From positions 558,001-622,000 of the forward strand of contig NZ_CP084951.1 in the NCBI RefSeq assembly GCF_022788655.1: a stretch of 64,000 nucleotides of DNA. Reading direction: 5' to 3'. Position 1 is the stretch's first letter, and every line of letters begins with the position of its first letter. The notes beneath the pieces were generated by a model. It did no database searches, was not told the origin of the DNA, and saw nothing but the letters and a program-made list of their open reading frames with translations. The stretch comes from Sulfitobacter indolifex (GTDB taxonomy: Bacteria; Pseudomonadota; Alphaproteobacteria; Rhodobacterales; Rhodobacteraceae). This document shows positions 1-8,700 of the stretch, one piece after another. A program made the translations under genes and the position numbers.

Positions 1-451
1 GTACGGCATCAGGGGCGAGGCCAGAGCCTGCGGCCCAGCCGTGTAGTGCGTAATAGGCGTCGCTCGATCCTTCGGGAGACAGGAGGGTAACCACCTCGGC
101 GTTTTCGTCGAGCGTGGTCTGGTAGTCATTCAATTTCAGATCATCGATCCGACCGCCCATGAGCGAAATGGAACCGCTAACCTTATCAGTCGCGATGGCC
201 ACGCGAGGGGCATCTGCCAAAGCCGCGCGGCGGCCTTGGGGAGCGGCGCCTTCGCCATTGTCCGTGCCAGGTGCAGCAGCCGTATCGGCCGGGGAGGCTG
301 GAACAGAGGTGCCGTCTTCGGCTTGGCTCATTTCAACGCTGTTCTCTAGCGCGGGATCGGCTTCGGGGGGCGGGAACAAAAGGAACCACACGAGGATGAC
401 GGCAAAACTGAGCGCCGTGGCAAGGATGAGATTCTTGTTCTGTTCGTCCAT
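1..451 (-). CDS. yidC: Membrane protein insertase YidC, N-terminal part (cut by window edge)
   Basis: Reading the minus strand from the ATG at 451 gives MDEQNKNLILATAL followed by a hydrophobic stretch ending in FLLFPPPEADP. This is the typical YidC/Oxa1 start: one N-terminal transmembrane helix leading into a periplasmic domain. An acidic, Ala/Pro-rich linker follows, then residues beginning the beta-sandwich periplasmic domain (DKVSGSISLMGGRIDDL, DDYxTTLDE-like), which is open at base 1. YidC inserts and folds inner-membrane proteins, alone or with SecYEG. The catalytic five-helix core lies outside the window. Placement downstream of rpmH, rnpA, yidD and ttcA on the same strand is the expected context and supports the name. 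About 150 residues are visible. Confidence 0.93.
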   Translation of the reverse strand, partial: MDEQNKNLILATALSFAVILVWFLLFPPPEADPALENSVEMSQAEDGTSVPASPADTAAAPGTDNGEGAAPQGRRAALADAPRVAIATDKVSGSISLMGGRIDDLKLNDYQTTLDENAEVVTLLSPEGSSDAYYALHGWAAGSGLAPDAV

Positions 452-763
452 GGGGACAGCCACCTGATGTCTTTGAATATCACGGGGGTTCAACAGAGTG
501 CGGGGCCAAAGGTCAAGCGGAATCGGGCAAGCCCATAGGGTGTAAGGCGGGGTTTCGACCCATCGGGCATGGGGCTTGAGGCGTTTTGCCGGGGTCAATT
601 GTGAGCAGTTGGCCGCGGATCGGTTAGGAGGTTTAGCGAAGGGTGATATGTTTCTGTAAAATTTCAAGCGCTACCCGTGCTTTGGTGTATCTCGGCTGAA
701 TGCGCTGTCGGTAGCATAAAGCGTGCAGGGCAGCCCCCTAACTCGCGGAGTAGATCAAGCGCG
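452..763. other. Intergenic region upstream of yidC, no gene seen
   Basis: The 312 bases between the EAL-domain gene and yidC contain only short frames and weak hairpins (for example CCCAT/ATGGG at 559-573). It probably holds the yidC promoter and leader on the minus strand, because yidC is separated here from ttcA by the EAL gene. No convincing terminator with a T-run was found. Confidence 0.5.
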
Positions 764-2305
764 CTAGGTCGCGCGCCCGTCCATAATGCGTGGAACGTCT
801 TGTAACTTAGCATTGTGGCGGGAGATCCAGTCGAGCGTCTGCTCAAACGGCATGGGACGTGCGATGCCGAATCCCTGCACATGGTCACAGCCAAGCTGCG
901 CCAGCAATACATGCTCCCCTACCGTCTCCACACCTTCGGCAAGGGTTTCGACCCCGAGCCGTTCAGCCATGGTAAGAATGGCACCTATCATCCGCTGTTG
1001 ATCCGGGTCGCGATCTGCCTTCATGACAAAAGAGCGATCAATTTTAATGCGGCTCACCGAGAAGCGACGGATCGAAGCAATGGAGGCCTGGCCAGTGCCA
1101 AAGTCGTCAAGATCAATGCGGCATCCTAACTTGCCCAAAGCGTTGATATTGCGGGTAATCACGTCATCGGGCGCGGATGCGACAACAGTTTCCAGGACTT
1201 CGACGGCAAGCCTGTCGGGGGTCAGTTCAAAACGGTCCAGCTCCCAAGAGATTTTGTCGATCAGCTGGGGATTGGCAAGTTCGCTTCCCGCGAAGTTTAC
1301 GCCAACCTGTGGGACTTCTGTTCCAGAGCTATCCCAAGCTTTAAGTGCGGCAAAAGAGTGATACATCATCACCTCAGCCAAACGCTCCAAAAGGCCAGCC
1401 TCTTCGATGGCAGGTAGGAAATCTGAGGGGGGGATCATGCCGCGCACCGGGTGGTTCCAGCGCGCGAGGGCTTCAAAGCCGGTGATTTGTCCCGTGTCAG
1501 TCGATATCTGCGGCTGAAACCACGGCTGGATTTGGCCGCCATCCAATGCCTGCACGACGTCCTCGCGCAGCTCTGTGCGGCTTTCGGTATCGCGGCGCAT
1601 CTGGTCTGAGAAGGCGCGAATGGAGGAGGGGCCACGACGTTGAGCGGTGCGTAGGGCCGTGGCAGCGGCGGCAAGCCACGCCGCACCGTCCACGCCCGGC
1701 GCGCGGGTGTTGAGGCAAAAGCCGACTGAGGCGCTGAGATAGACGGTCACCCCATCGACGGAGATAGGTTCTTCCAGTACAGCCTGAAGCCGCCCCGCAA
1801 GCTGGATACAAAGCTCAAGATCAAGCTGGCGCACTGGGGCCATACAAATGGCGAAGCGCGCCTCGCCCATTTTGCCAATATTGTCGTCATCGCGCAGGAC
1901 GCTGATCAAACGTTCGCCGCTCTGCCGAGCGATTGAATCGGCAGTTCCATGACCGTAACGTTCTGTAATCTTGTCAAACTCTTCGAGCGAGATGAAGAAA
2001 GTCGCCGACAACCGCCCCTGCGCTTTGGCGCGTTGAAAAACTTGTTCGGTCAATTCCTCAAAGGTACTGCGCTGCAGCATACCGCTGACTGCGTCACGGG
2101 GTAGCGCCAGCCTGTCGCCAAACCGCTGCCCCGCAAGATAGAGCAGTGGCAAAGCCGCGGAGGCCGTGATCAGGGCCAATTCACCCCCGAGCCAGAACGC
2201 GACAAGTGTCATTGCAGGAAGGAAGGCCAGAGCCGCTTGACCACTTAGCAAAGCGGCGAGTGGCTGGCGCAAATGCGCCAGCCGAGTAAGCTGGTAGAAT
2301 GCCAT
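764..2305 (-). CDS. Membrane-anchored degenerate-GGDEF/EAL protein (putative c-di-GMP phosphodiesterase)
   Basis: A 513-residue protein. Two hydrophobic segments lie at about 20-60, then a GGDEF-fold domain (about 75-235), then an EAL domain (about 245-500). The GGDEF signature is replaced by GEARF (about 147-151), so diguanylate cyclase activity is unlikely and the domain may only bind GTP or regulate. The EAL domain keeps EALARW (about 278-283), an N in VGVNFAG, the E of EVLE, DLDDFGTG, the K of IKIDRSF and the late EGVE, all expected of an active c-di-GMP hydrolase. The ATG at 2305 is chosen over one 27 bases upstream because GGAAGGGAT precedes it. It sits between ttcA and yidC on the same strand. 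Domain identity is firm; catalytic activity is inferred from motifs. Confidence 0.88.
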   Translation of the reverse strand: MAFYQLTRLAHLRQPLAALLSGQAALAFLPAMTLVAFWLGGELALITASAALPLLYLAGQRFGDRLALPRDAVSGMLQRSTFEELTEQVFQRAKAQGRLSATFFISLEEFDKITERYGHGTADSIARQSGERLISVLRDDDNIGKMGEARFAICMAPVRQLDLELCIQLAGRLQAVLEEPISVDGVTVYLSASVGFCLNTRAPGVDGAAWLAAAATALRTAQRRGPSSIRAFSDQMRRDTESRTELREDVVQALDGGQIQPWFQPQISTDTGQITGFEALARWNHPVRGMIPPSDFLPAIEEAGLLERLAEVMMYHSFAALKAWDSSGTEVPQVGVNFAGSELANPQLIDKISWELDRFELTPDRLAVEVLETVVASAPDDVITRNINALGKLGCRIDLDDFGTGQASIASIRRFSVSRIKIDRSFVMKADRDPDQQRMIGAILTMAERLGVETLAEGVETVGEHVLLAQLGCDHVQGFGIARPMPFEQTLDWISRHNAKLQDVPRIMDGRAT

Positions 2306-2428
2306 CGCGATATCCCTTCCATTATCGCGCAATGCCTGCGCTGTTGAGGGACCAATATCGCCTTTAGGATGTGTCGTGGGTTAACAGAGACCGCTTTTCA
2401 TGCAATTTCTTATCTAAAATTGTTCTTG

Positions 2429-3283
2429 TTACGTACGCTCTACGTTCCGCATTAACCCTGCGAAGTCGAACAGGCCTGGATCAAGCAAATGGGAGGGGCG
2501 GGCGTTCATCAAAGCACGGAACATCACCTGCCGGCGACCGGGGCTATTGGCCTCCCAGCCGTCCAGAATCGTCTTAACCTGCTGGCGCTGTAGCCCATCC
2601 TGTGACCCGCAAAGATCGCAAGGAATGATCGGGTAGTTCATTGCGGTGGCGAAGCGCTCGCAGTCGCGTTCGGCCACATGGGCAAGGGGGCGGTAAAGGA
2701 ACAGATCGCCTTCTTCGTTTACCAATTTTGGCGGCATCGTTGCCAGCCGCCCACCGTGAAAGAGGTTCATGAAGAAGGTTTCTAAGATGTCATCCCGGTG
2801 ATGGCCCAGCACCACAGCAGAGCAGCCTTCTTCGCGCGCAATTCGGTAGAGATTCCCACGGCGTAAACGACTGCAGAGAGCGCAAAACGTGCGCCCGGCG
2901 GGGATCTTGTCCATGACGATTGAGTAGGTGTCTTGGTATTCGATGCGATGGGGAACGCCCATCTTTTCAAGGAATTCCGGCAGCACGGTTGCGGGGAAGT
3001 TCGGCTGGCCCTGGTCGAGGTTGCAGGCCAAAAGATCGACCGGCAGCAGACCTCGCCATTGAAGTTCATGCAAGACCGCAAGCAGGGTATAGCTGTCTTT
3101 GCCGCCCGACAGACAGACCAACCATTTGGGCTTCGGCGCGTCCTCGGCGGTCGACTCGATCATGCCGTATTGATCAATCGCCTCGCGGGTCATGCGGACG
3201 ATGCGCTTGCGCAGCTTCTTGAACTCGGTGCTTTGCGGTGCGCCGGCAAAGAGGGGGTGAATCTCGTTGGTTTCGTCCAGCAT
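2429..3283 (-). CDS. ttcA: tRNA 2-thiocytidine(32) synthetase TtcA
   Basis: A 284-residue PP-loop ATPase. The P-loop SGGKDS is at 59-64, the paired cysteines CALC at 134-137, and a further CDLC at 222-225. TtcA uses three cysteines to hold a [4Fe-4S] cluster and thiolates C32 in certain tRNAs using ATP. Length and the Cys arrangement match the TtcA/TtuA family, and the LGHHRDD segment (about 159-165) is also typical. It follows yidD on the minus strand in an apparent rpmH-rnpA-yidD-ttcA transcription unit. A different PP-loop thiolase is unlikely given the cysteine pattern. Confidence 0.93.
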   Translation of the reverse strand: MLDETNEIHPLFAGAPQSTEFKKLRKRIVRMTREAIDQYGMIESTAEDAPKPKWLVCLSGGKDSYTLLAVLHELQWRGLLPVDLLACNLDQGQPNFPATVLPEFLEKMGVPHRIEYQDTYSIVMDKIPAGRTFCALCSRLRRGNLYRIAREEGCSAVVLGHHRDDILETFFMNLFHGGRLATMPPKLVNEEGDLFLYRPLAHVAERDCERFATAMNYPIIPCDLCGSQDGLQRQQVKTILDGWEANSPGRRQVMFRALMNARPSHLLDPGLFDFAGLMRNVERT

Positions 3284-3349
3284 CGTCTGTCTCTCACTAT
3301 CAGCTTGGCTTCACCTAGGGCATTTTGCCCCTTTGCCGCAAGCGTTGCG

Positions 3350-3571
3350 CTAATCGGGGACGTTGTCGATTCCACTGCGGCCCCAAGGGTGGCAGCGGGC
3401 GATGCGCCGCGCGGCCAGCCATCCGCCCCGCAGCCCGCCGTGTTTTTGCAAGGCTTCCAGCGCATAGGCACTGCAGGTGGGCTGGTAACGGCAATTGTAT
3501 CCAACCCAAGGGCTAAAAAGTAGACGGTAGCCGCGCACCGGCAGGGCAAGCAGCGTGGCAAATGGGGTCAT
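3350..3571 (-). CDS. yidD: Membrane protein insertion efficiency factor YidD
   Basis: A 73-residue protein with the YidD signature: a hydrophobic N-terminus ([20 protein letters not shown]), then [16 protein letters not shown], a [18 protein letters not shown] segment and a final GIDNVP-like tail. Members are small, amphipathic and bound to the inner face of the membrane. They assist YidC-dependent insertion. The start ATG overlaps the rnpA stop by four bases (ATGA), indicating translational coupling. All conserved cysteines are present. Confidence 0.95.
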   Translation of the reverse strand: MTPFATLLALPVRGYRLLFSPWVGYNCRYQPTCSAYALEALQKHGGLRGGWLAARRIARCHPWGRSGIDNVPD

Positions 3572-3990
3572 TTGCGCGCCCCATGAAGGATATCGAGTGC
3601 GCGTGTGAGATCGGCAAGCAGCTGATCGAAGGACAGAGCGGCAGTCGCCTCGCGCCGCCCGACAAAGACATAGTCCATGCCCGCAAGTCCGGCCTGCGGC
3701 AGGGTCAGCCGGGCGATTTCACGCAAACGGCGCTTGGCGCGGTTGCGGGCCACGGCATTGCCGACCTTCTTTGAGCAGGTGAAGCCCACGCGAATGGGGG
3801 CCGCGCTGGGCTCATCCTCCCGGCGGGGTCGCATTTGTAGGATAAAACCGGGAGTCGCCACACGTTTTGCACGGCTGGCACGCTGGAAATCCGGCCGTTT
3901 GGTCAGGGTTTCCAGACGCAGAGAAGCCGCCGGGGCAGGGTTCCCCTTTGTGGCGCAAATGCCATCCAAGGGTGCCTCCGGCGGTATCAT
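3568..3990 (-). CDS. rnpA: Ribonuclease P protein component
   Basis: A 140-residue basic protein. The core carries [23 protein letters not shown] (read here as two motifs, SKKVGNAV and [10 protein letters not shown], about 75-105), the RNA-binding signature of the RNase P protein that helps mature tRNA 5' ends. The N-terminal extension (first 30 residues, ending before TLTKRPDF) is longer than in E. coli but usual for alphaproteobacteria. A GGAA sequence lies upstream of the ATG at 3990. It follows rpmH and overlaps yidD by four bases. Confidence 0.95.
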   Translation of the reverse strand: MIPPEAPLDGICATKGNPAPAASLRLETLTKRPDFQRASRAKRVATPGFILQMRPRREDEPSAAPIRVGFTCSKKVGNAVARNRAKRRLREIARLTLPQAGLAGMDYVFVGRREATAALSFDQLLADLTRALDILHGARK

Positions 3991-4016
3991 ATTCTGGTTC
4001 CGAAGATCGAAGGCGC

Positions 4017-4151
4017 TTACGCGCTCAGCGATTTCCGGCCCTGTGCGCGGCGCGCATTGATGATCTTACGGCCGGCTTTGGTGGCCATACGCGCGCGGAA
4101 ACCGTGGCGCCGCTTGCGCACGAGGTTCGAGGGTTGAAAGGTGCGTTTCAT
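4017..4151 (-). CDS. rpmH: 50S ribosomal protein L34
   Basis: The minus strand encodes 44 residues beginning [18 protein letters not shown] and ending QGRKSLSA before TAA. It is the highly conserved, very basic L34 of the large ribosomal subunit. GGAGACGGAGCG lies just upstream of the ATG. It heads the rpmH-rnpA-yidD-ttcA unit. The gene is short but unmistakable from its sequence. Confidence 0.97.
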   Translation of the reverse strand: MKRTFQPSNLVRKRRHGFRARMATKAGRKIINARRAQGRKSLSA

Positions 4152-4469
4152 CGCTCCGTCTCCATTTAAAGCTGGCTGGGCACGGAATCACTCATGAGTT
4201 CCACCGCGGCCAGCGTCAATTCAAGCCCGTCCTCTAAAGCGGTGGCGCGCGCAAGTCAAACCCCCTGACAGGGAAAAATGTGCCCTTTGCAACAAAATGC
4301 CGGTCCGTACGGGCCAAATTGTTTCAGTTCGCCCCTCTACCCTGCAAAAACGGCCCTTTGCGCACAAGCTCTATCAAGTGCGTGTGAGGAGCCTGTTCCT
4401 GCGCACAGCTTCACGCCATCATTAAGGTAACGACAAATGGTCTGATGTAGGCCCAGTGAAAGTGTTGAA
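4152..4469. other. Divergent intergenic region between rpmH and the TVP38-family gene
   Basis: These 318 bases separate the minus-strand rpmH operon from the plus-strand TVP38 gene and should hold both promoters. A short imperfect dyad centred on CCGTACGG lies near 4312-4319. No additional gene, RNA or terminator could be supported. Confidence 0.5.
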
Positions 4470-5204
4470 ATGAGCCGCGAAGACCAAAGTACGCCCGCGC
4501 TGACGCGTTACCTGCCCCTTGCGGTGATCCTAGTGGTCGCCGCCATCGGCGCGTTTACCCTGCGTGATTACCTGAGTTTCGACGCCCTGCGTGAGAATCG
4601 CGAGGCGCTGATCGCCTTTCGCGACAACAACTACCTGCTGACCGCGCTGGCCTTTGTTGCCGCCTATGTAGTGATCGTGGCATTCTCCCTTCCGGGGGCC
4701 ACGGTGGCGACATTAACGGGCGGCTTTCTGTTCGGGCTGTTTCCGGGTGTTCTTTATAACGTGGGTGGGGCCACACTCGGCGCAATCGTGATCTTTCTGG
4801 CGGCGCAATGGGGCCTGGGCGACCGGCTGAAAGAACGGATGGATGCCGCAGAAGGGGTGGTGCGCAAGATCAAGGCAGGGATCGACGATAACCAGTGGTC
4901 GATGCTTTTCTTTATCCGGCTCGTGCCGGTGGTGCCGTTTTTCGTTGCGAATCTGGTGCCCGCATTCCTTGGCGTACCGCTGTTTCGCTTCGCGATCTCG
5001 ACGTTTTTCGGCATCATGCCGGGGGCGCTTGTCTTTACCTCTGTCGGGGCTGGGCTAGGTGCAGTCTTTGCCCGAGGTGAGACGCCTGACCTCGGGATTA
5101 TCTTTGAGCCCCATATTTTGCTGCCCATTCTGGGCCTTTGCGTTCTGTCGCTGCTGCCCGTGGCGATCAAGACATTTACCGGCAAGAAGGATCTGCTGAA
5201 ATGA
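4470..5204 (+). CDS. TVP38/TMEM64 family (VTT/DedA-like) inner-membrane protein
   Basis: A 244-residue protein with about five or six hydrophobic segments. The core SLPGATVATLTGGFLFG and the later FFIRLVPVVPFFVANLVPAF are the paired re-entrant-loop motifs of the VTT/SNARE-associated domain found in TVP38, TMEM64 and DedA proteins. Some family members act as lipid scramblases or transporters; the bacterial role here is not known. The stop codon overlaps the start of the next gene (ATGA), so it is probably co-translated with the flavoprotein that follows. The pairing recurs in bacteria. Family assignment is secure, function is not. Confidence 0.88.
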   Translation: MSREDQSTPALTRYLPLAVILVVAAIGAFTLRDYLSFDALRENREALIAFRDNNYLLTALAFVAAYVVIVAFSLPGATVATLTGGFLFGLFPGVLYNVGGATLGAIVIFLAAQWGLGDRLKERMDAAEGVVRKIKAGIDDNQWSMLFFIRLVPVVPFFVANLVPAFLGVPLFRFAISTFFGIMPGALVFTSVGAGLGAVFARGETPDLGIIFEPHILLPILGLCVLSLLPVAIKTFTGKKDLLK

Positions 5205-6622
5205 CCAACCGTATCAAGACCGACGTTCTAATCATCGGCGCAGGCTCTGGCGGGTTGTCGGTGGCGGCGGGGGCCGTCCAGATGGGCGCGGATGTGACCC
5301 TACTTGAAGGGCATAAAATGGGCGGCGATTGCCTGAACTATGGCTGCGTGCCTTCAAAGGCGCTGATCAAGACTGGCAAGACCGCCCATGCCCAGCAGCA
5401 CAGCGCACAATATGGGGTCGAGAATGCCGCCGGAGTGGTGGATTACGCCGCCGCCAAGGATCACGTGGCCGATGTCATCTCGCAAATCGCGCCGGTCGAT
5501 TCGGTTGAGCGGTTTGAAGGCTTGGGCGTGCGGGTGATCCGCGAATACGGGCATTTCATTTCCGATAAAGAAGTGCAGGCGGGCGATACGATCATCACGG
5601 CACGGCGCATTGTCGTCGCTACGGGGTCGTCCCCGCTGGTGCCGCCGATTCCGGGGCTGAAGGATGTGCCCTATGAGACCAACGAAACGCTCTTCGACCT
5701 ACGGGAAAAGCCCGAGCATCTGATCATCATCGGGGGCGGCCCCATCGGCATTGAGATGGCCCAGGCCCATGTGCGGATGGGCTGCAAGGTGACGGTGATC
5801 GAAGGCGATCGGGCGCTTGGCAAGGATGATCCGGAACTGGCTGAGGTGGTTCTTCAGACCATGCGGGACGAAGGCGTGATCTTTGAGGAAGGCAGCAACG
5901 CTGCGAAGATCAGCGGTCAAGCGGGCGCGATCACGGTTGAAACCAAGGATGGCCGGGTGATCAATGGCTCGCATCTGCTGATGGCCGTGGGCCGCAAAAA
6001 CAACATTGACCGGCTCGACCTCGATAAAGCGGGAGTGGAAACCACCAAAGCGGGCATCAAGGTCGACGACAGTCTGCGCAGCAGCAACCGCCGTGTTTAT
6101 GCCATTGGCGACGTGGCGGGCGGGCTGCAGTTCACCCATGTGGCGGGCTATCACGCCGGGGTGGTGATCCGCTCGATCCTCTTTGGCCTGCCGAGCAAGA
6201 CCAAGTTGCACCATATCCCATGGGTCACCTATGCCGCGCCGGAGCTGGCGCAGGTCGGGCTGACCGAGGCGCAAGCGCGAGAGGAGCATGGGGAGAAGTT
6301 GGAGGTCGTGCGCTTTCACTACACCCATAACGACCGCGCAATAGCCGAGCGTCAGACCAAAGGGTTCATCAAGGTCATGGTGGTCAAGGGGCGCCCGGTG
6401 GGGGCCAGCATCGTCGGACATCAAGCAGGGGAATTGATCACCCTGTGGTCGCTTGCGCTGGTCAATAACATGAAGATGAGCCAGATTGCGGCTATGGTTG
6501 CACCTTACCCCACGATCTCGGAAATCAACAAACGCGCGGCGGGGGCCTATTTCAGCCCGCGCCTCTTCGAAAGCGCATTGGTAAAAACGGTTGTGCGCGC
6601 CGTGCAGCGCCTGTTGCCCTGA
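5201..6622 (+). CDS. Mercuric-reductase-like FAD-dependent pyridine nucleotide-disulfide oxidoreductase
   Basis: A 473-residue flavoprotein. An FAD-binding GAGSGG is at 14-19, the redox-active disulfide GGDCLNYGCVPSK has Cys44 and Cys49, a second GGGPIGIE Rossmann motif for NAD(P)H lies mid-protein, AIGDVAGG follows, and the dimerisation domain ends with VAPYPTISE. It lacks the N-terminal HMA domain and the C-terminal vicinal Cys pair of true MerA, so mercury reduction is unlikely. The YPTxSE form places it with MerA-like rather than lipoamide dehydrogenases. The ATG at 5201 overlaps the TVP38 stop; 63 bases of open frame upstream lie inside that gene. The electron acceptor is unknown; co-expression suggests a membrane-linked redox job. 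Confidence 0.88.
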   Translation: MTNRIKTDVLIIGAGSGGLSVAAGAVQMGADVTLLEGHKMGGDCLNYGCVPSKALIKTGKTAHAQQHSAQYGVENAAGVVDYAAAKDHVADVISQIAPVDSVERFEGLGVRVIREYGHFISDKEVQAGDTIITARRIVVATGSSPLVPPIPGLKDVPYETNETLFDLREKPEHLIIIGGGPIGIEMAQAHVRMGCKVTVIEGDRALGKDDPELAEVVLQTMRDEGVIFEEGSNAAKISGQAGAITVETKDGRVINGSHLLMAVGRKNNIDRLDLDKAGVETTKAGIKVDDSLRSSNRRVYAIGDVAGGLQFTHVAGYHAGVVIRSILFGLPSKTKLHHIPWVTYAAPELAQVGLTEAQAREEHGEKLEVVRFHYTHNDRAIAERQTKGFIKVMVVKGRPVGASIVGHQAGELITLWSLALVNNMKMSQIAAMVAPYPTISEINKRAAGAYFSPRLFESALVKTVVRAVQRLLP

Positions 6623-6630
6623 GAAAACGC

Positions 6631-8016
6631 ATGATCCACTCGCTCTCTGGCCGTCTGCTGATCCTCACCACCATCTTTGTGATGCTGGCCGAGGTGCTGA
6701 TTTTTGTCCCCTCCATCGCGCGGTTCCGCGAAGAATACATGCTGACGCGGCTGGAACGGGCACAGATCGCGTCACTGGCGCTGCTGGCTGACGACATGCT
6801 CGACCCGGAGCTGGAGGAAGAGCTGCTGCGCAACGCCGAGGTCTTCAACGTGGTGCTGCGCCGGGACGAGGCGCGGCAATTGGTGCTGGCCTCCCCTATG
6901 CCGCGCACGGTGTCGCAGACCTATGATCTGCGCGATGCCTCTGCGACGGTTCTGATCCGCGACGCGATGCTGCGTCTGTTCCGGCCCGGGAATGAGGTGG
7001 TGCGTGTGATCGGCGCCCCGGTGCGCGAGGCGGGGCTGCTGATCGAAGTCACGATGGAAACGGCACCGATGCGGGTTGCCATGCTCGACTATGGGATTCG
7101 CATCTTGATGCTTTCGGCGGTGATCTCCGTTATAACCGCGGTGCTCTTGTTCTTCGCCATGCGGGCCTTGTTGCTCAAACCGATCAAACGGGTCGCAGGG
7201 CATATGCAGCGCTACGCCGCGGCCCCCGAAGATGCGCGGCGGATCATTGAACCTTCGGCGAGCGTAACCGAATTGCGCGAGGCCGAAGAAGCGCTGAAAA
7301 AGCTACAGACGGACCTGACGCAGGCGCTCAAGCAGAAAGAGCGTTTGGCACAACTGGGCAGCGCGGTCAGCAAGATCAGCCATGATTTGCGCAACATTCT
7401 GACGTCGGCGCAGCTTTTCACCGACCGGATCGAGATGTCTGAAGACCCGACAGTCAAACGGATGGCCCCTAAACTTGTTGGCTCGATCACACGCGCGGTT
7501 CACCTATGCGAATCGACACTGGCATTTGGCAAAGCAGAAGAGCCGGGGCCCACGCTGACGCTGATGCTGCTAGAAGAGTTGGTGGAAGAAGTGATTGACG
7601 GCGAACGCCTGGCCGACCCTGAAAGCGACATCAGCTTTGCCGCCGACATCCCCGCCAACCTGACTGTGCGCGCCGACCCTGAACAAATGTACCGCGTTCT
7701 CGCAAATCTCATGCGGAACGCCCGACAGGCGATCACGGCCACCGGCAAACCGGGTGAGGTACATCTGCGCGCCGAGGACCGAGCAGAGGCGTGGTGCATC
7801 ACCGTGAGCGATACCGGACCGGGCCTGCCGCCCAAAGCGCGCGAACATCTTTTTACAGCGTTTCAAGGGGGCGCGCGCAAGGGCGGTTCGGGGCTGGGGC
7901 TGGTCATCGCATCAGAGTTGGTGCGCGGCCACGGTGGCACTTTGGCCCTGCATAACACCGGTCCGGAAGGCACGGTTTTCGACATCACCCTGCCCAAGGG
8001 CGACGGCACTCTATAA
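6631..8016 (+). CDS. Sensor histidine kinase (orphan)
   Basis: A 461-residue kinase. A transmembrane helix is near residues 5-28, a periplasmic region of about 130 residues follows, then a second helix (about 150-180), a HAMP-like linker, a coiled coil, and a HisKA-like segment KISHDLRNIL with the phosphoacceptor at about His251. The ATPase domain shows the N box (NLMRNARQA), DTGPGLPP and GSGLGLVIASEL. It begins eight bases after the flavoprotein gene, so it may share its mRNA. No response regulator is adjacent. Stimulus unknown. Confidence 0.87.
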   Translation: MIHSLSGRLLILTTIFVMLAEVLIFVPSIARFREEYMLTRLERAQIASLALLADDMLDPELEEELLRNAEVFNVVLRRDEARQLVLASPMPRTVSQTYDLRDASATVLIRDAMLRLFRPGNEVVRVIGAPVREAGLLIEVTMETAPMRVAMLDYGIRILMLSAVISVITAVLLFFAMRALLLKPIKRVAGHMQRYAAAPEDARRIIEPSASVTELREAEEALKKLQTDLTQALKQKERLAQLGSAVSKISHDLRNILTSAQLFTDRIEMSEDPTVKRMAPKLVGSITRAVHLCESTLAFGKAEEPGPTLTLMLLEELVEEVIDGERLADPESDISFAADIPANLTVRADPEQMYRVLANLMRNARQAITATGKPGEVHLRAEDRAEAWCITVSDTGPGLPPKAREHLFTAFQGGARKGGSGLGLVIASELVRGHGGTLALHNTGPEGTVFDITLPKGDGTL

Positions 8017-8092
8017 ACTTTCGCAGAAAATTGCATTTCCTTGAAACGAGGGCTTGCAACTCTCCGGGGCTAAGACTAAACCCCCGCTCAGT

Positions 8093-8169
8093 GGACCGAT
8101 AGCTCAGCTGGATAGAGTACCTGACTACGAATCAGGGGGTCGGGGGTTCGAATCCTCCTCGGTCCGCCA
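8093..8169 (+). tRNA. tRNA-Arg (anticodon ACG)
   Basis: A 77-nt cloverleaf. Acceptor arm GGACCGA pairs with TCGGTCC, followed by discriminator G and encoded CCA (8167-8169). The D-arm starts AGCTCAGC, the anticodon stem CTGA/TCAG encloses loop CTACGAA with anticodon ACG, and the T-loop is GTTCGAATC. The A34 would be deaminated to inosine to read CGU, CGC and CGA codons. The gene-poor segment behind its 3' end resembles a tRNA-side integration scar. Confidence 0.97.
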
Positions 8170-8244
8170 CTACCCGAAAAATTTAATAACACTGCGCCCG
8201 ATGCGATATCGCTTCGACCTGTGTTATCCGTATGTGGGCGGATT

Positions 8245-8423
8245 TTAGAACGCCCATTCTCCATGCGGTTTGTCGAAGACGGAGTGCGTCTGCATCAGAT
8301 GATCTATGCCGCGGTACATGTCGCCGCTTGAGCAGGACGTTATCTTGAGCAGTAGGTCATAGAGCCAAAGATACCGCGCGCGAAGACCTCAACGTTGTTT
8401 TTTGCATGAGCAGCCTTAGTCAT
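8245..8423 (-). pseudogene. Frameshifted small-gene relic (unknown family)
   Basis: On the minus strand an ATG at 8423 opens MTKAAHAKNNVEVFARGIFGS and hits a stop at 8340. A second frame, shifted by one base from about 8380, continues with protein-like sequence LYDLLLKITSCSSGDMYRG and ends HSVFDKPHGEWAF at 8245. Joined, they would make a protein of about 60 residues. The composition of both halves and the position behind a tRNA suggest a decayed gene, or possibly a sequencing indel. I do not recognise the family, and chance cannot be excluded at this length. Confidence 0.3.
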
Positions 8424-8559
8424 AGACTGCGTGCGAAGCGTTTTGATTTAAAGTGAGCTCAGCTTTTTGGCGTGTAAAACTGAAGCCAGCATAAAATCTG
8501 CCTTAAAGGATCGCTAAATCGACCTTGGATTATTGAACTTCTTTGCACCTGAGGAGCTT

Positions 8560-8700
8560 TCAATTCCGATGCAGGGAGGAGATCTTTCTGGAAGGTCGTG
8601 AAACATCCGCCCGAACTTGGCGAAGCACTGGAAGACGTGTGATCAACGCTGCGAAAACCATCGTGGCCATGATCAGGATCAAAAGTTCACTATTCCACAT
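8560..8700 (-). CDS. Candidate 46-residue membrane peptide
   Basis: A perfect AGGAGG (8709-8714, minus strand) stands eight bases before an ATG at 8700. The frame encodes MWNSELLILIMATMVFAALI, one likely transmembrane helix, then a basic, Arg-rich tail ending SSLHRN. The consensus ribosome-binding site plus a helix immediately after the start is unlike a random frame, though the C-terminal half looks less constrained. It could be a small inner-membrane regulator or a toxin-like peptide; no family is recognised. No partner gene is visible nearby. Confidence 0.4.
   Translation of the reverse strand: MWNSELLILIMATMVFAALITRLPVLRQVRADVSRPSRKISSLHRN

Noticed and set aside
5201..6622. Mercuric reductase proper (merA)
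   Set aside because: No HMA domain, no C-terminal vicinal cysteines and no mer genes nearby; only the MerA-like family is supported.
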